38,023 nucleotides of DNA from Bacillus sp. FJAT-27251 (GCF_001273925.1 NZ_LIGG01000001.1:2206772-2244794), one strand, 5' to 3'. Numbered from the stretch's first letter, positions 1 through 13,724 are shown. Made by a program: numbers and translations. The notes: generated by a model from the sequence alone, not told the origin.

Positions 1-595
1 GGGGCATCGGATTGTGCTTGTTGATTTCGGAATGAAGCACGGAATCCTGCGTGAGTTGAATGATCGCAATTGTGATGTCATTGTCGTTCCCTACAATACC
101 ACTGCAGCGGAAATACTGGCGCTTAGCCCGGATGGCATCATGCTTTCCAATGGGCCGGGAAACCCGAAGGATGTGCCTCAGGCCATCGAGATGATCAAAG
201 GAATTCTAGGAAAGGTGCCGATGTTTGGAATCTGTCTTGGACACCAGCTGTTCGCCTTAGCATGTGGGGCAGATACCGTTAAAATGAAGTTCGGACACCG
301 CGGCTCCAACCATCCGGTCAAGGATTTGAGAACAGGTAAAGTCGCCCTGACATCACAGAACCACGGATATACAGTGGAAGAAGGAACAGTCGCCGGGACG
401 GACCTGGAAATAACCCATATTGCCTTGAATGACGGAAGTGTTGAAGGCCTGTCCCATAAAAAACATGCCGCCTTTACTGTCCAGTATCACCCTGAAGCCT
501 CACCAGGGCCGGAAGATGCGAATGCTTTGTTTGACGAATTTTTAACAACCATAGAATCAGTGAAACAGGGGGATGAAGCATATGCCAAAGCGTAA
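1..595 (+). CDS. carA: Carbamoyl-phosphate synthase small subunit, 3' part (5' end outside window)
   Basis: This is the glutaminase subunit of carbamoyl-phosphate synthase; it takes ammonia from glutamine and passes it to CarB for pyrimidine synthesis in the cytoplasm. The reading frame is already open at base 2 ([10 protein letters not shown]), so the gene starts upstream and the GTG at 14 is an internal valine. About 197 residues are visible, which is the class I glutamine amidotransferase domain. The nucleophile Cys is in GICLGHQ (codon 233-235), and the His and Glu of the triad are in YHPEAS (codons 488-490 and 494-496). The oxyanion-loop motif SNGPGNP is also present. The stop overlaps the start of carB by 14 bases, which suggests translational coupling. 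In Bacillus the pyrimidine-operon copy is also called pyrAA. The PyrR attenuators that control this operon lie upstream and are not visible. Confidence 0.97.
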   Translation, partial: GHRIVLVDFGMKHGILRELNDRNCDVIVVPYNTTAAEILALSPDGIMLSNGPGNPKDVPQAIEMIKGILGKVPMFGICLGHQLFALACGADTVKMKFGHRGSNHPVKDLRTGKVALTSQNHGYTVEEGTVAGTDLEITHIALNDGSVEGLSHKKHAAFTVQYHPEASPGPEDANALFDEFLTTIESVKQGDEAYAKA

Positions 596-3500
596 AGATG
601 TCCAGAGTATCTTAGTAATAGGTTCAGGTCCAATTGTCATCGGCCAGGCTGCCGAATTTGATTATGCCGGGACCCAGGCGTGCATCGCGCTGCGTGAAGA
701 AGGCTACAAGGTAATCCTCGTAAACTCCAATCCGGCCACCATCATGACCGATACCGAAATCGCGGATGTTGTTTATATCGAGCCGCTGACCCTTGAATTC
801 GTCAGCCGGATCATCCGCAAGGAACGGCCGGATGCCATCCTGCCTACTTTGGGAGGACAGACTGGCTTGAACATGGCTGTGGAATTGGCAAAGTCGGGCA
901 TTCTCGACGAACTTGGAATTGAAATACTTGGAACGAAGCTGGATGCCATTGAGCAGGCCGAAGACCGCGAACTGTTCAGGAATTTAATGAACGAGCTTGG
1001 ACAGCCAGTGCCGGAGAGCGCTATTATCCATTCACTTGAAGAAGCCTTCGGGTTCGTGGAACAGGTGGGCTACCCGGTGATCGTGCGTCCAGCCTATACG
1101 CTTGGCGGAACGGGCGGCGGAATCTGCAGCGATGAAAAGGAGCTGGTTGAAATTGTGGCCAGCGGCTTGAAAAACAGCCCGGTCAGCCAGTGCCTCCTTG
1201 AGAAGAGCATTGCCGGTTTTAAGGAAATCGAATACGAAGTCATGCGTGATGCCAATGACAATGCCATTGTCGTCTGCAACATGGAGAATTTTGACCCTGT
1301 CGGGATCCACACCGGCGATTCCATTGTTGTGGCGCCAAGCCAGACGCTGAGCGACCGTGAGTACCAGCTGCTTCGGAATGCTTCCCTAAAAATCATCCGT
1401 GCGCTGAAAATCGAGGGCGGCTGCAATGTCCAGCTGGCACTTGACCCTGACAGCTTCAACTACTATGTAATTGAAGTCAATCCGAGAGTCAGCAGGTCAT
1501 CCGCTCTCGCCTCGAAGGCAACGGGTTATCCAATTGCCAAGCTTGCAGCAAAAATTGCCGTTGGCCTGACGCTTGATGAAATGATTAACCCGGTCACAGG
1601 CACCTCATATGCCTGCTTCGAGCCGACACTTGATTACATTGTGACAAAAATTCCGCGCTGGCCATTTGATAAATTTGAAAGTGCCAACCGCAAACTGGGA
1701 ACGCAAATGAAAGCGACTGGCGAAGTAATGGCCATTGGCCGGACATTTGAGGAATCCCTCTTGAAGGCAATCCGCTCGCTTGAGGCCGGCATCCATCATT
1801 TCGAGCTAAAAGACGGGAGCCAGTTTGACGACAGCCTGATTGAAAAAAGAATCAGGATAGCTGGAGATGAGAGGCTGTTTTACATAGCCGAAGCACTTAA
1901 AAGAGGCGTCAGCATGGAAACCATCCATGAGTGGAGCAAGATCGACCGCTTTTTCCTTTACAAGCTTCAAAAACTGATTCAGCTGGAAAGGGACTTGAAA
2001 CAGGTCCCATTCCAGGAAGAGGCTGGCCGGAAAGCAAAGGAGCTTGGTTTTAGCGATAAAGCACTCGCCCATCTCTGGGAGTGCGATGAAGAAGCTGTTT
2101 ATCAATGGCGCCTGACGGCGGGAATCATTCCTGTGTATAAAATGGTGGACACGTGCGCCGCCGAGTTTGAATCAAGCACGCCGTACTTCTACAGCACCTA
2201 TGAGGAGGAAAATGAATCAATCAGAAGCAGCCGTGAAAGTGTGGTTGTCCTTGGTTCAGGCCCAATCCGCATCGGGCAGGGGGTCGAGTTTGACTATGCG
2301 ACTGTCCACTGCGTGAAAGCCATCAAGGAAGCGGGATATGAGGCAATCATCATCAATAACAACCCGGAGACCGTTTCCACTGATTTCAGTATTTCGGATA
2401 AGCTTTACTTTGAACCGCTGACCGTCGAAGATGTCATGAGTATCGTCGATTTGGAACAGCCAAAAGGAGTAGTTATCCAGTTTGGCGGCCAAACTGCCAT
2501 CAACCTTGCTTCCGGTCTTGCAAGCCATGGGGTTAAAATTCTTGGAACAACCCTCGAGGATATGGACAGGGCGGAAAACCGCGATATGTTCGAGCAGGCG
2601 ATGAGCCAGCTGGGAATTCCACAGCCCGCGGGATGCACGGCGATGTCGGTGGAGGAAGCTGCGGCCATTGCGTCCGAAATAGGCTATCCGGTCCTTGTAA
2701 GACCATCTTATGTGCTAGGCGGAAGAGCAATGGAAATCGTCGATAAGGAAGAAGAACTGCTTCACTATATGGAGAATGCGGTAAAAGTCAATCCGGACCA
2801 TCCTGTACTGATCGACCGGTATTTAACAGGCAAGGAAATTGAAGTGGATGCCATCTCTGATGGCGAAACAGTAGTGATCCCGGGAATCATGGAGCATATT
2901 GAACGCGCAGGGGTCCACTCCGGCGACTCCATTGCCGTCTATCCTCCGCAAAGTCTAAGCCTTGAGATAAAGGAGAAGCTGATCGCCTACACCGAAAAGC
3001 TTGCAAAAGGGCTGAAAATCGTAGGGCTGCTGAATATCCAGTTTGTTGTTTCAAAGGGAGAGGTGTATGTCCTTGAGGTGAACCCGCGGTCCAGCAGGAC
3101 GGTTCCTTTCCTGAGCAAAATTACACATATTCCAATGGCTAAAATTGCAACAAGGGCCATCCTCGGCCAATCGCTCCGTGAGCAAGGCTATACTACAGGG
3201 CTTGTGCCTGAGCAGGATGGCGTGTATGTAAAAGTGCCAGTATTCTCCTTTGAAAAGCTGCGGAGGGTAGATATTACGCTCGGGCCTGAAATGAAATCGA
3301 CGGGTGAAGTGATGGGTAAGGATATAACCCTGGAGAAAGCCCTCTATAAAGGCATGATCGCCGCGGGCATGAAGTTTAAGGAATTTGGCACGGTACTAAT
3401 GACAATTGCGGATAAAGACAAAAAAGAAGCGGTGGCGCTGGCCAAGAGATTTGCAGAGATTGGCTATCAGCTGGTTGCGACCAGCGGCACTGCGGCTTAT

Positions 3501-3790
3501 CTGGAAGCGTCGGGCGTAAGGGTGAAAACGGTCGGAAAAATTGGTTCGGGAGAGCCGGACCTGATTGATTCAATCCGCGGCGGTCAGGCTCAGCTCGTCG
3601 TCAACACTCTGACGAGAGGAAAGCAGCCTCAGCGGGATGGCTTCCGGATCCGCCGTGAATCCGTAGAGAACGGAATACCATGCCTGACTTCCCTTGATAC
3701 GGCAGAAGCAATCCTGAGGGTGTTGGAGTCCATGACGTTTTCAGCCGGCCCCCTTACTGAGCCGAAAAGCGTTGAAGCGGGTGTGCTTTC

Positions 3791-3794
<4 letters not shown>
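582..3794 (+). CDS. carB: Carbamoyl-phosphate synthase large subunit
   Basis: The 1070-residue synthetase subunit makes carbamoyl phosphate from bicarbonate, ATP and ammonia supplied by CarA. I chose ATG 582 ([17 protein letters not shown]) because AGGGGG at 567-572 lies 9 bases upstream; the in-frame ATG at 573 directly abuts that site. The protein shows the expected internal duplication. The first ATP-grasp half starts with [20 protein letters not shown] and the second with [20 protein letters not shown]. Each half carries an EVNPR(V/S)SRSS-like motif near its active site. The last roughly 135 residues (from about [18 protein letters not shown]) form the MGS-like allosteric domain. Length matches the family. 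The stop overlaps pyrK by 4 bases (ATGA). The Bacillus name is pyrAB. Confidence 0.98.
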
Positions 3795-6186
<2,392 letters not shown>

Positions 6187-6190
<4 letters not shown>

Positions 6191-6822
6191 AAAAAGAGAT
6201 TGCAGGAAAGCTGCTTGACATCGAGGCCGTTACGTTAAAGCCGAATGATCCATTTACCTGGTCTTCAGGGCTTCAGTCCCCGATTTACTGCGATAACCGC
6301 CTTACCCTCTCCTATCCGGAAATCCGCCGGGAGATAGCCAGCGGACTGAAGGACTTGATTATTGAACATTTCCCGGAAGCCCAGTCTGTCGCAGGTACGG
6401 CGACAGCAGGAATACCACATGCAGCGTGGGTCAGCGAGCTTTTGTCCTTGCCAATGTGCTATGTGAGGTCCAAGGCGAAAGGCCATGGCAAGGGGAACCA
6501 GATTGAAGGGAAAGTGGCTTTGGGGCAGAAGGTAGTGGTGGTAGAGGATTTAATTTCAACAGGCGGCAGTGTTATTAACGCTGTTGAAGCTCTCCGGGCG
6601 GCAGGCTGTGAAGTTTTGGGAGCAGTCGCTATCTTCACCTACGAGCTTGAAAAAGGAAAAGAGCTATTGGGAGAAGCCGGAGTTAGGGCCGTTGCCCTGA
6701 CTGATTTTTCCACATTGTCACAGGTTGCGAGTGAGCGCGGCGAAATCAGTGCCGATGATCTGGATAAATTATCGGAATGGCGGAAAAACCCGGCCGATTG
6801 GGGCTTGGTTAAAGAGAGATAA
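6187..6822 (+). CDS. pyrE: Orotate phosphoribosyltransferase
   Basis: PyrE (211 residues) joins orotate to PRPP to give OMP, the substrate of PyrF. I chose GTG 6187 ([15 protein letters not shown]), which overlaps the pyrF stop as GTGA and has GGAAGGTG at 6172-6179 upstream. An in-frame ATG at 6169 has no ribosome site and would lengthen the protein beyond the family start. The PRPP-binding motif is [14 protein letters not shown], and the orotate/PRPP loop region is [14 protein letters not shown]. It is the last gene of the pyr operon and is followed at once by a strong terminator. Confidence 0.96.
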
Positions 6823-6833
6823 GGGGTTGTTTT

Positions 6834-6883
6834 TGAAAAAAAGCAGCAGAATCATGGCGTGATTCTGCTGCTTTTTTGTTTTT
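6834..6883 (+). terminator. Rho-independent terminator of the pyr operon
   Basis: Arms GCAGCAGAATCA (6843-6854) and TGATTCTGCTGC (6860-6871) form a perfect 12-bp stem with a 5-base loop. It is flanked by A-rich sequence and a run of T (6872-6877, then more T). The A and T flanks extend the stem and make it potentially active in both directions. Confidence 0.92.
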
Positions 6884-6921
6884 TTCGCCTAATAGGGCTA
6901 TGTGGATGGAGGCCAATTTCG

Positions 6922-6956
6922 GAGAAAAAGGTCCTCCATGATTGTGATGGAGGACC
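6922..6956 (-). terminator. Distal terminator of rqcH (minus strand)
   Basis: On the minus strand, GGTCCTCCAT (6947-6956) and ATGGAGGACC (6930-6939) form a perfect 10-bp stem with a 7-base loop, followed by TTTTTCTCC. It is the second of two stacked terminators beyond rqcH. Confidence 0.85.
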
Positions 6957-6972
6957 AGCTTTCGTGAATTCG

Positions 6973-7002
6973 GAGAAAAAGGACATCCATTTCTGGATGC
7001 CC
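6973..7002 (-). terminator. Proximal terminator of rqcH (minus strand)
   Basis: On the minus strand, GGGCATCCA (6994-7002) pairs with TGGATGTCC (6981-6989) around a 4-base loop, with one G-U pair, followed by TTTTTCTCC. It begins about 20 bases after the rqcH stop. The trailing TTTTTCTCCGAA is identical to the one after the distal terminator. Confidence 0.85.
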
Positions 7003-7022
7003 TCAATATTTAAACCGTTAAA

Positions 7023-8738
7023 TTAACCATTGCCCTTCAACGCCAAAACCGTCTCTTCATCTGGTGTTACATACACCGTCTGCTGCTGGTCGTAGATGAC
7101 GAAGCCTGGCTTGGCCCCTGCTGGTTTTTTGACATGGCGGACTTTTGTGAAGTCAACCGGCACGGAGCTGGAATTTCGTGCCTTGCTGAAATAAGCGGCC
7201 AGTGTGGCGGCTTCCATAATGGTTTCCTCGGAAGGTTCCTTGCTCCTGATGACCACATGGGAGCCGGGAATGTCTTTTGTATGCAGCCAAATATCATCCC
7301 GTGCGGCTGCTTTATTGGTCAGATAGTCATTTTGCTTGTTGTTCTTTCCCACAAGGATTTCTATACCATCGGAAGCCATATAGCGGTCGAGAACGATTTT
7401 GGCAGCATGGTTTTTCTTATTGCCCTTCTTCTGCCTTTGCCTGATATAGCCGCCCTCGACAAGCTCCTCCCTGATTTCCTGGATATCCTTTGGTGCAGCA
7501 GCTTCAAGCTGCTGGTAAAGGGCATCGAAATAATCCGCTTCCAGCCTGGCATGCTGAATTTGTTCATCCACAATCTTCAACGCATTCTTAGCTTTCTGGT
7601 ACCGGGTGAAGTACTTTTGTGCATTTTCGGACGGAGTTTTCCGTGGATCAAGCGGAATGGTTATGCTGGCGCCTTCTTCATCATAGTAGTTAATAACCGA
7701 GATTTCTTTCATGCCTTTTTCAGCGGCGTACAGATTGGCCGTCAGCAGTTCCCCATATAGCTGGTACTTTTCGGCGTTTTTGGCCTCTGTAAGAGTGGCT
7801 TGCAGCTTCTTTATTTTTTTCTCGTTTTTTTCCTTTTCATTGAAAATGAACCTTTCAAGGTCATTCGACTGCTGCTTCACGCGGTCGCGTTCCGCCTTGC
7901 CGAAATAAAAGCGGTCAAGCATTTCCCCGGTTGACCCGAACGTTTTCGATTCCCCCTGCAAATGCTCAAGCGGGAACAGATAAAAGAATTCCTTGCCTTT
8001 GGCGGCCGTGATGGCAGGGAGATACTCATGTTTTCTGAGTTTTTCAATGAAAGCCATAAAAGCTTTCGGGAGAGTGTTCCGGTTCGCCAGCCCTGCGGAA
8101 TGAACGATTTCCTTAGCGGCCAGAGGGGATAGCCCGGCGAATTGCGAGACCAGCTGCTTATCGAGCATGCCGGCATTAAAATCGATTCTGCGCAGGATAT
8201 CCTCTTCTCCTGCCTCAAACGGGTTCAATTTATCCTGGCTTGGCGGCATGATATATTCCTGCCCTGGCTGCACTGCCCTATGGGTGTTCATGGCAAAGGA
8301 TACATGCTTGATGCTGTCGAGGATCATGTTTCGCCCTTTGTCCACTAGGACGATGTTGCTGTGGCGGCCCATGATTTCCACGATGAGCTGCTTATAGCTA
8401 AGGTCCCCAATCTCGTTCCGGCCCTTGACTTCAAAAATGATCATCCGGTCAAGTCCAGCCTGATGGATATCATCGATAATATAGCCCTCCAAGTGTTTAC
8501 GGAGCAGCATGCAGAACATGGGGGGCTCGCTGGGATTGTCGTATTGGTCAGTGGTCAGCTGAACCCGCCCGTAGCTGGGATGCGCCGACAAAAGCACCTT
8601 ATGGTTCACTCCACCTGCCCTCACTACCATGAGAACCTCATTTTTGTAAGGCTGATGTATTTTATTAATGCGTCCGCCCTTCAGCAGAGCGGCAAGTTCG
8701 TTGGCTACGGCTCTTGTAAACAATCCATCATATGACAT
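7023..8738 (-). CDS. rqcH: Ribosome quality-control protein RqcH (NFACT family)
   Basis: RqcH (571 residues; formerly yloA, sometimes annotated fibronectin-binding protein) binds 50S subunits that carry a stalled peptidyl-tRNA and recruits alanyl-tRNA to add a C-terminal Ala tail, marking the chain for proteolysis. The NFACT-N domain covers the N-terminal part and includes the Asp97-Arg98 pair in GLDRMII that is conserved in this family. A long charged coiled-coil region lies around residues 285-430. The C-terminal NFACT-R domain contains [17 protein letters not shown]. The start ATG at 8738 is preceded on the minus strand by AAAGGA about 9 bases upstream. It lies convergent to the pyr operon and divergent from the P-type ATPase gene. 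Confidence 0.95.
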   Translation of the reverse strand: MSYDGLFTRAVANELAALLKGGRINKIHQPYKNEVLMVVRAGGVNHKVLLSAHPSYGRVQLTTDQYDNPSEPPMFCMLLRKHLEGYIIDDIHQAGLDRMIIFEVKGRNEIGDLSYKQLIVEIMGRHSNIVLVDKGRNMILDSIKHVSFAMNTHRAVQPGQEYIMPPSQDKLNPFEAGEEDILRRIDFNAGMLDKQLVSQFAGLSPLAAKEIVHSAGLANRNTLPKAFMAFIEKLRKHEYLPAITAAKGKEFFYLFPLEHLQGESKTFGSTGEMLDRFYFGKAERDRVKQQSNDLERFIFNEKEKNEKKIKKLQATLTEAKNAEKYQLYGELLTANLYAAEKGMKEISVINYYDEEGASITIPLDPRKTPSENAQKYFTRYQKAKNALKIVDEQIQHARLEADYFDALYQQLEAAAPKDIQEIREELVEGGYIRQRQKKGNKKNHAAKIVLDRYMASDGIEILVGKNNKQNDYLTNKAAARDDIWLHTKDIPGSHVVIRSKEPSEETIMEAATLAAYFSKARNSSSVPVDFTKVRHVKKPAGAKPGFVIYDQQQTVYVTPDEETVLALKGNG

Positions 8739-8784
8739 GGCAAAACATCCTTTACGTCAATTAATTTTCCTAAAGAGGAGCCAA

Positions 8785-8813
8785 TTTAAGGCGCCGCTGT
8801 TTTTCTATTTAAT
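8785..8813 (+). promoter_or_regulatory. Possible sigma-A promoter for the P-type ATPase gene
   Basis: TTTAAG (8785-8790) and TTTAAT (8808-8813) are 17 bases apart in the 165-base spacer between rqcH and the ATPase gene. The -10 is good but the -35 is weak. This is the best pair I can see, but it is a guess from consensus. Confidence 0.25.
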
Positions 8814-8903
8814 AGTAGCATTTTTTAGGACAGGGCTGAATAAGCTTTCACTAGAGTATTTACGATTAGCTTCTAGTCGCGAAAGGGGAAGTGAGATGGC
8901 CCG

Positions 8904-11591
8904 ATGAAGTTTCATGAGATGAACGAAAGAGAAATCGTGGATGTCCTAAAAACTGATTGTAAAACAGGACTGTCGGAAAAGGAAGTGAAAAACCGTCAAA
9001 AGCAGCACGGGCTGAATGTTTTGGAAGAGGGCGAGAAGCCATCGGCATTGCTGATCTTTTTTAGCCAGTTCAAGGATTTTATGGTGCTCGTCCTTCTTGG
9101 AGCAACCTTGATTTCAGGGCTCCTTGGCGAAGTGATTGATGCCATTGCGATTATTGCGATTGTTGTTATTAATGCGTTTCTTGGTTTTTTTCAGGAGAGG
9201 AAGGCGGAGAAGTCGCTTGAAGCTCTAAAAGAGCTGTCGGCTCCGCAGGTACAGGCCCTGAGGAATGGGAAGTGGGAAAAAATCCTTTCAAAGGAGGTCG
9301 TGCCGGGAGATGTCCTCAAATTCTCCAGCGGGGACCGGATAGGTGCCGATGTAAGGCTGATTGAATCGAAAAGTCTTGAAATAGAGGAATCGGCGCTGAC
9401 AGGTGAATCGGTTCCCGTGCAGAAATTTACTGAAGCCTTAAGGGTTCCGAACCCGGGAATCGGCGACATGGAAAACATGGCGTTTATGGGGACGCTTGTC
9501 ACTAGGGGGAATGGCATCGGAATTGTCGTCGCTACCGGGATGAAAACGGCCATGGGGCAGATCGCCGACTTGCTGCAAAATGCGGAGTCAATGGAAACGC
9601 CGCTTCAGCGGAGGCTTGAACAGCTCGGCAAAATCCTGATTACTGTCGCTTTGCTGCTGACAGTGCTGGTAGTCGGCGTTGGTGTCCTGCAGGGACATGA
9701 TCTTTATACGATGTTCCTTGCCGGGGTGTCGCTGGCAGTTGCTGCCATTCCTGAAGGACTGCCGGCTATTGTCACGGTCGCGTTGTCGCTTGGCGTACAG
9801 CGGATGATCAAGCAGAAAGCCATCGTCCGGAAACTTCCGGCAGTGGAAACGCTCGGCTGTGCATCCGTCATTTGTTCGGACAAGACTGGGACGATGACAC
9901 AGAATAAAATGACCGTAACCCATGCCTGGACCGGCGGCAGCACATGGACAGTGGACGGTGGAGGATACAATCCGGAAGGAAGTTTTTATTCCGGCGGGGA
10001 AGAAGTGAATCCCAACTCCAGCAAACCGCTGCAGCAGCTTCTTACTTTCGGGATGCTGTGCAACCATGCCGAGGTCCTGGAAAAGAACGGGGACTACGTT
10101 GTCGACGGCGACCCTACAGAAGGAGCGCTGCTGGTAGCCGCAATGAAAGCAGGGCTTACGAGGCAGGGACTGCAGAACCAGTTTCAGATTGTAAATGAAT
10201 TTCCGTTTGATTCACAGCGGAAAATGATGAGCATCATCATCAAGGATAAAAACGGCCGCCAATTTGTCGTTACCAAGGGAGCACCGGATGTCCTGCTCGG
10301 CCTCAGCACCTCCGTGCTCTGGAATGACCGGCAGCAGGCGATGACCAAAGAACGGAAGCAGGAAGTCCAGCAGGCGGTCGAAGGGCTGGCTGCCGACGCG
10401 CTGCGGACAATCGCCATCGGTTTCAAGCCCTTATCCTCTGCGACAGTTATCTTAAGCGAACATGAGGCCGAAAAAGACCTTACATTCATCGGTTTGCAGG
10501 GCATGATCGATCCGCCAAGGCCTGAAGTGAAAACCGCTGTAAAAGAATGCCGGGATGCCGGAATCAAAACGGTGATGATTACGGGGGACCATGTGATCAC
10601 CGCCAAGGCGATTGCCAGCCAGCTTGGCATCCTGACACCGGGGAGCAAAGTGATTGAAGGCAAGACGCTTTCCGGCATGAGTGTGGAAGAGCTGGAAAAT
10701 GTGGTGGAGGATGTTTCCGTATTTGCCCGCGTATCACCTGAGCACAAACTTAAAATTGTCAAAGCCCTGCAAAATAAGGGACATGTGGTCGCGATGACTG
10801 GAGACGGGGTCAATGATGCTCCAGCCATCAAGGCTGCGGACATCGGGGTCGCGATGGGAATCACCGGCACTGACGTCGCCAAGGAAGCCTCCTCGCTCGT
10901 TTTGCTTGATGACAACTTTGCTACGATTAAATCCGCCATCAAGGAAGGGCGGAATATCTATGAAAATATCAGGAAATTCATCCGGTATCTCCTGGCCTCG
11001 AACGTTGGCGAAATCCTGGTGATGCTGTTTGCGATGCTGCTTGCGCTTCCGCTTCCGCTCGTCCCTATCCAAATCCTTTGGGTCAACCTTGTGACCGACG
11101 GCCTGCCTGCGATGGCGCTGGGGCTCGATCAGCCTGAGGGAGATGTGATGAAACGCGCGCCGCGCCATCCGAAGGAAGGTGTATTTGCAAGAGGGTTGGG
11201 CTGGAAGGTTGTTTCCAGGGGATTTCTGATAGGGCTTGCCACCTTGATTGCCTTCATGACCATATATTATCGCGGCGATGACCTCGCCTATGCACAGACG
11301 ATTGCTTTTGCGACCTTGGTACTGGCACAGTTGATCCATGTTTTTGACTGCCGAAGTGAAAAATCGATTTTTTCTAGGAATCCGTTCGAGAATAAATATC
11401 TCGTCTGGGCGGTCATTTCATCGCTAGTGCTCGTAATTGGCGTCATCTATTACCCGCCGCTTCAGCCGATTTTCCATACCGTGGCCATAGTGCCAAAGGA
11501 CTGGATGCTTGTCGTTGGAATGGCCGCATTGCCTACTTTTTTGCTGGCAGGGTCATTTTTAGCAAGTAAAACGAAAAAGAATATGATATAA
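8904..11591 (+). CDS. yloB: P-type calcium-transporting ATPase (YloB-like)
   Basis: This 895-residue membrane pump is a P2A-type ATPase, the bacterial relative of SERCA, and should export Ca2+ (possibly Mn2+) from the cytoplasm. The order is an N-terminal cation-ATPase domain, transmembrane pair (about residues 50-100), actuator domain with LTGES, and the M4 segment with AAIPEGLPA. Next comes the phosphorylation site D326 in CSDKTGT, then the hinge TGDGVNDAP (residues 632-640), and C-terminal membrane helices. The first residues MKFHEM match the B. subtilis protein, supporting ATG 8904. The ribosome site AGGGGAAG (8884-8890) is 13 or more bases from this ATG and better placed for a 3-codon frame at 8896 (see findings). 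It has its own terminator. B. subtilis YloB is reported as a sporulation-linked calcium pump; metal choice here is inferred. Confidence 0.93.
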   Translation: MKFHEMNEREIVDVLKTDCKTGLSEKEVKNRQKQHGLNVLEEGEKPSALLIFFSQFKDFMVLVLLGATLISGLLGEVIDAIAIIAIVVINAFLGFFQERKAEKSLEALKELSAPQVQALRNGKWEKILSKEVVPGDVLKFSSGDRIGADVRLIESKSLEIEESALTGESVPVQKFTEALRVPNPGIGDMENMAFMGTLVTRGNGIGIVVATGMKTAMGQIADLLQNAESMETPLQRRLEQLGKILITVALLLTVLVVGVGVLQGHDLYTMFLAGVSLAVAAIPEGLPAIVTVALSLGVQRMIKQKAIVRKLPAVETLGCASVICSDKTGTMTQNKMTVTHAWTGGSTWTVDGGGYNPEGSFYSGGEEVNPNSSKPLQQLLTFGMLCNHAEVLEKNGDYVVDGDPTEGALLVAAMKAGLTRQGLQNQFQIVNEFPFDSQRKMMSIIIKDKNGRQFVVTKGAPDVLLGLSTSVLWNDRQQAMTKERKQEVQQAVEGLAADALRTIAIGFKPLSSATVILSEHEAEKDLTFIGLQGMIDPPRPEVKTAVKECRDAGIKTVMITGDHVITAKAIASQLGILTPGSKVIEGKTLSGMSVEELENVVEDVSVFARVSPEHKLKIVKALQNKGHVVAMTGDGVNDAPAIKAADIGVAMGITGTDVAKEASSLVLLDDNFATIKSAIKEGRNIYENIRKFIRYLLASNVGEILVMLFAMLLALPLPLVPIQILWVNLVTDGLPAMALGLDQPEGDVMKRAPRHPKEGVFARGLGWKVVSRGFLIGLATLIAFMTIYYRGDDLAYAQTIAFATLVLAQLIHVFDCRSEKSIFSRNPFENKYLVWAVISSLVLVIGVIYYPPLQPIFHTVAIVPKDWMLVVGMAALPTFLLAGSFLASKTKKNMI

Positions 11592-11596
11592 TCCGT

Positions 11597-11633
11597 AAGG
11601 TAATAGAGGGAGGCTCTATTGCCTTTCTTTTTT
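11597..11633 (+). terminator. Terminator of the P-type ATPase gene
   Basis: AAGGTAATAGAG (11597-11608) pairs with CTCTATTGCCTT (11614-11625) with one G-U pair and a 5-base loop. It is followed by TCTTTTTT (11626-11633). It starts 6 bases after the stop codon. Confidence 0.88.
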
Positions 11634-11659
11634 GTGGTTCAATACTTAATTCCTATACA
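11632..11659 (+). promoter_or_regulatory. Possible sigma-A promoter for yloC-remA-gmk-rpoZ
   Basis: TTGTGG (11632-11637) and TATACA (11654-11659) are separated by 16 bases. The site sits right after the ATPase terminator and just before yloC, where a new transcript must start. The predicted leader is only about 10 bases long, so the assignment is tentative. Confidence 0.35.
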
Positions 11660-11676
11660 GAATGGATGTGTCCTGG

Positions 11677-12552
11677 ATGGTCTTAAGCATGACTGGCTTT
11701 GGACGGAGCAAGGCGGAATCCGCTCGGTTTGAAGTAACTGTGGAAGTGAAGACGGTCAACCATCGTTTTAGTGAATTTCACTTCCGAATGCCCCGCCAGC
11801 TTATGAAAGTGGAAGACAAACTGAAAAAAAATCTTGGCACATATATAAAAAGAGGAAGGGCCGAAGTCTATGTGACGCTTGAAGGGCAAGGAACGGCCAA
11901 GCGCAGTGTCCATGTGGACTGGGAACTTCTCGATGATTATATTCGCTACATAACCGAAGTCAAACATAAATACGGTCTTGCAGGTGAGCTTTCATTAAAG
12001 GATTTGTCCGGCAGGGAAGAACTCATCCAGATTGAAGAAACCGAAGCAGAGAATGATGAGCTTGAAATGCTCGTCCTTAAGGCTGCATCCGAGGCGGCAG
12101 GTGAGGTCAAATTGATGAGGCTTCGGGAAGGGGCTGCGCTCGAGAAGGACATCAAAGCGAATATCCACAGTCTCCAAAGGCATATCAGCCAGGTGAGGGA
12201 GTTTGCGCCTTCAGTAGTGGAACAATACCGGGAACGTCTTTCAAAGCGAATGGCCGAATTAGTCAGCGGCCACGCCGATGAAAGCCGGATTCTCACTGAA
12301 GCTGCCATATTTGCCGATAAAATTGACATAAATGAAGAGTTAACCAGGCTCGAGAGCCATATCGGGCAATTTTTTAAGATTTTGCTTCTGGAGGAGCCGG
12401 TTGGACGCAAGCTTGACTTTCTTGTCCAGGAAATGAACAGGGAAGTGAATACCATTGGCTCCAAGGCGAATGACTCGAATATTGCCAGAGAAGTAGTGGA
12501 AATGAAGAGTCTGCTTGAAAAAGTGAAAGAGCAGGTTCAAAACATCGAATAG
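11677..12552 (+). CDS. yloC: YicC/YloC family endoribonuclease
   Basis: The protein is 291 residues long if it starts at ATG 11677 (MVLSMTGFGRSK), which equals the length and start of B. subtilis YloC. An in-frame ATG at 11662 has no ribosome site; GGATGTG at 11664-11670 lies in front of 11677. The N-terminal YicC domain (MTGFGRSK, VKTVNHRF) and the C-terminal DUF1732 region (DFLVQEMNREVNTIGSKAND) are both clear. E. coli YicC is reported to act as an endoribonuclease that helps degrade the small RNA RyhB; the target in this organism is unknown. It is the first gene of the run with remA, gmk and rpoZ, as in Bacillus. Confidence 0.88.
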   Translation: MVLSMTGFGRSKAESARFEVTVEVKTVNHRFSEFHFRMPRQLMKVEDKLKKNLGTYIKRGRAEVYVTLEGQGTAKRSVHVDWELLDDYIRYITEVKHKYGLAGELSLKDLSGREELIQIEETEAENDELEMLVLKAASEAAGEVKLMRLREGAALEKDIKANIHSLQRHISQVREFAPSVVEQYRERLSKRMAELVSGHADESRILTEAAIFADKIDINEELTRLESHIGQFFKILLLEEPVGRKLDFLVQEMNREVNTIGSKANDSNIAREVVEMKSLLEKVKEQVQNIE

Positions 12553-12608
12553 CGTTTAGAAAGCCATGCAGACGGCCAAAATAATAGAATGGTGATTGGG
12601 GGACCATT

Positions 12609-12872
12609 ATGGGGATTAAGCTTATCAATATCGGCTTCGGCAATATTGTTTCAGCCAACCGGATCATCTCGATTGTCAGTCCGGAATCCGCGCCGATTAA
12701 ACGGATTATCCAGGACGCTCGGGACCGGGGTTCGTTGATTGATGCAACCTACGGAAGGCGTACAAGGGCAGTGATCGTAATGGACAGCGACCATGTTATC
12801 TTATCGGCTGTCCAGCCGGAAACAGTTGCACACCGGTTGAATGACCGCGACGAGATAATGGATGAAGGGTAG
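12609..12872 (+). CDS. remA: Extracellular matrix regulator RemA
   Basis: RemA (87 residues, formerly ylzA) is a small DNA-binding protein that activates biofilm matrix operons (eps, tapA) and osmoprotection genes in B. subtilis; it assembles into a ring that wraps DNA. The sequence is nearly the same as the B. subtilis protein as I remember it, including [22 protein letters not shown] and the run [12 protein letters not shown]. The start ATG 12609 has GGTGATTGGGGG just upstream. It lies between yloC and gmk, 10 bases ahead of gmk. Which genes it controls in this organism cannot be read from the window. Confidence 0.95.
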   Translation: MGIKLINIGFGNIVSANRIISIVSPESAPIKRIIQDARDRGSLIDATYGRRTRAVIVMDSDHVILSAVQPETVAHRLNDRDEIMDEG

Positions 12873-12882
12873 GATTTTATAA

Positions 12883-13497
<615 letters not shown>

Positions 13498-13498
13498 T

Positions 13499-13717
13499 TT
13501 GCTATATCCATCCATTGATTCTTTATTGACGAAAATTGATTCAAAGTATTCGCTAGTGTCCGTGGCGGCTAAACGTGCGCGCAATATGCAGATACAGCAT
13601 GATGCTCGTCTGGAAAAATACGTTTCCCATAAATATGTGGGCAAGGCGCTTGAGGAAATCCATGCCGATAGGCTGCATTTCAGAACAGCGGCCGGTGAGG
13701 AAAACGGAGAACAATAG
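13499..13717 (+). CDS. rpoZ: RNA polymerase omega subunit (TTG start)
   Basis: Omega (72 residues) is the small subunit that helps fold and hold beta' in RNA polymerase. The start is TTG 13499, giving [20 protein letters not shown], which matches the family start (B. subtilis MLDPSIDSLM). GGAGGT at 13485-13490, inside the end of gmk, lies 8 bases upstream. The conserved [12 protein letters not shown] is present, along with the AAKRARNMQ helix. The last 12 residues are variable. The start is one base from the gmk stop. A terminator follows 10 bases after the stop. Confidence 0.94.
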   Translation: MLYPSIDSLLTKIDSKYSLVSVAAKRARNMQIQHDARLEKYVSHKYVGKALEEIHADRLHFRTAAGEENGEQ

Positions 13718-13724
13718 GCCAATC

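Noticed and set aside
8668-8895. A 79-codon plus-strand frame between rqcH and the ATPase
   Set aside because: Most of it is antisense to the rqcH start and the promoter region, with no ribosome site at its start; only the 3-codon end is discussed as a possible upstream frame.
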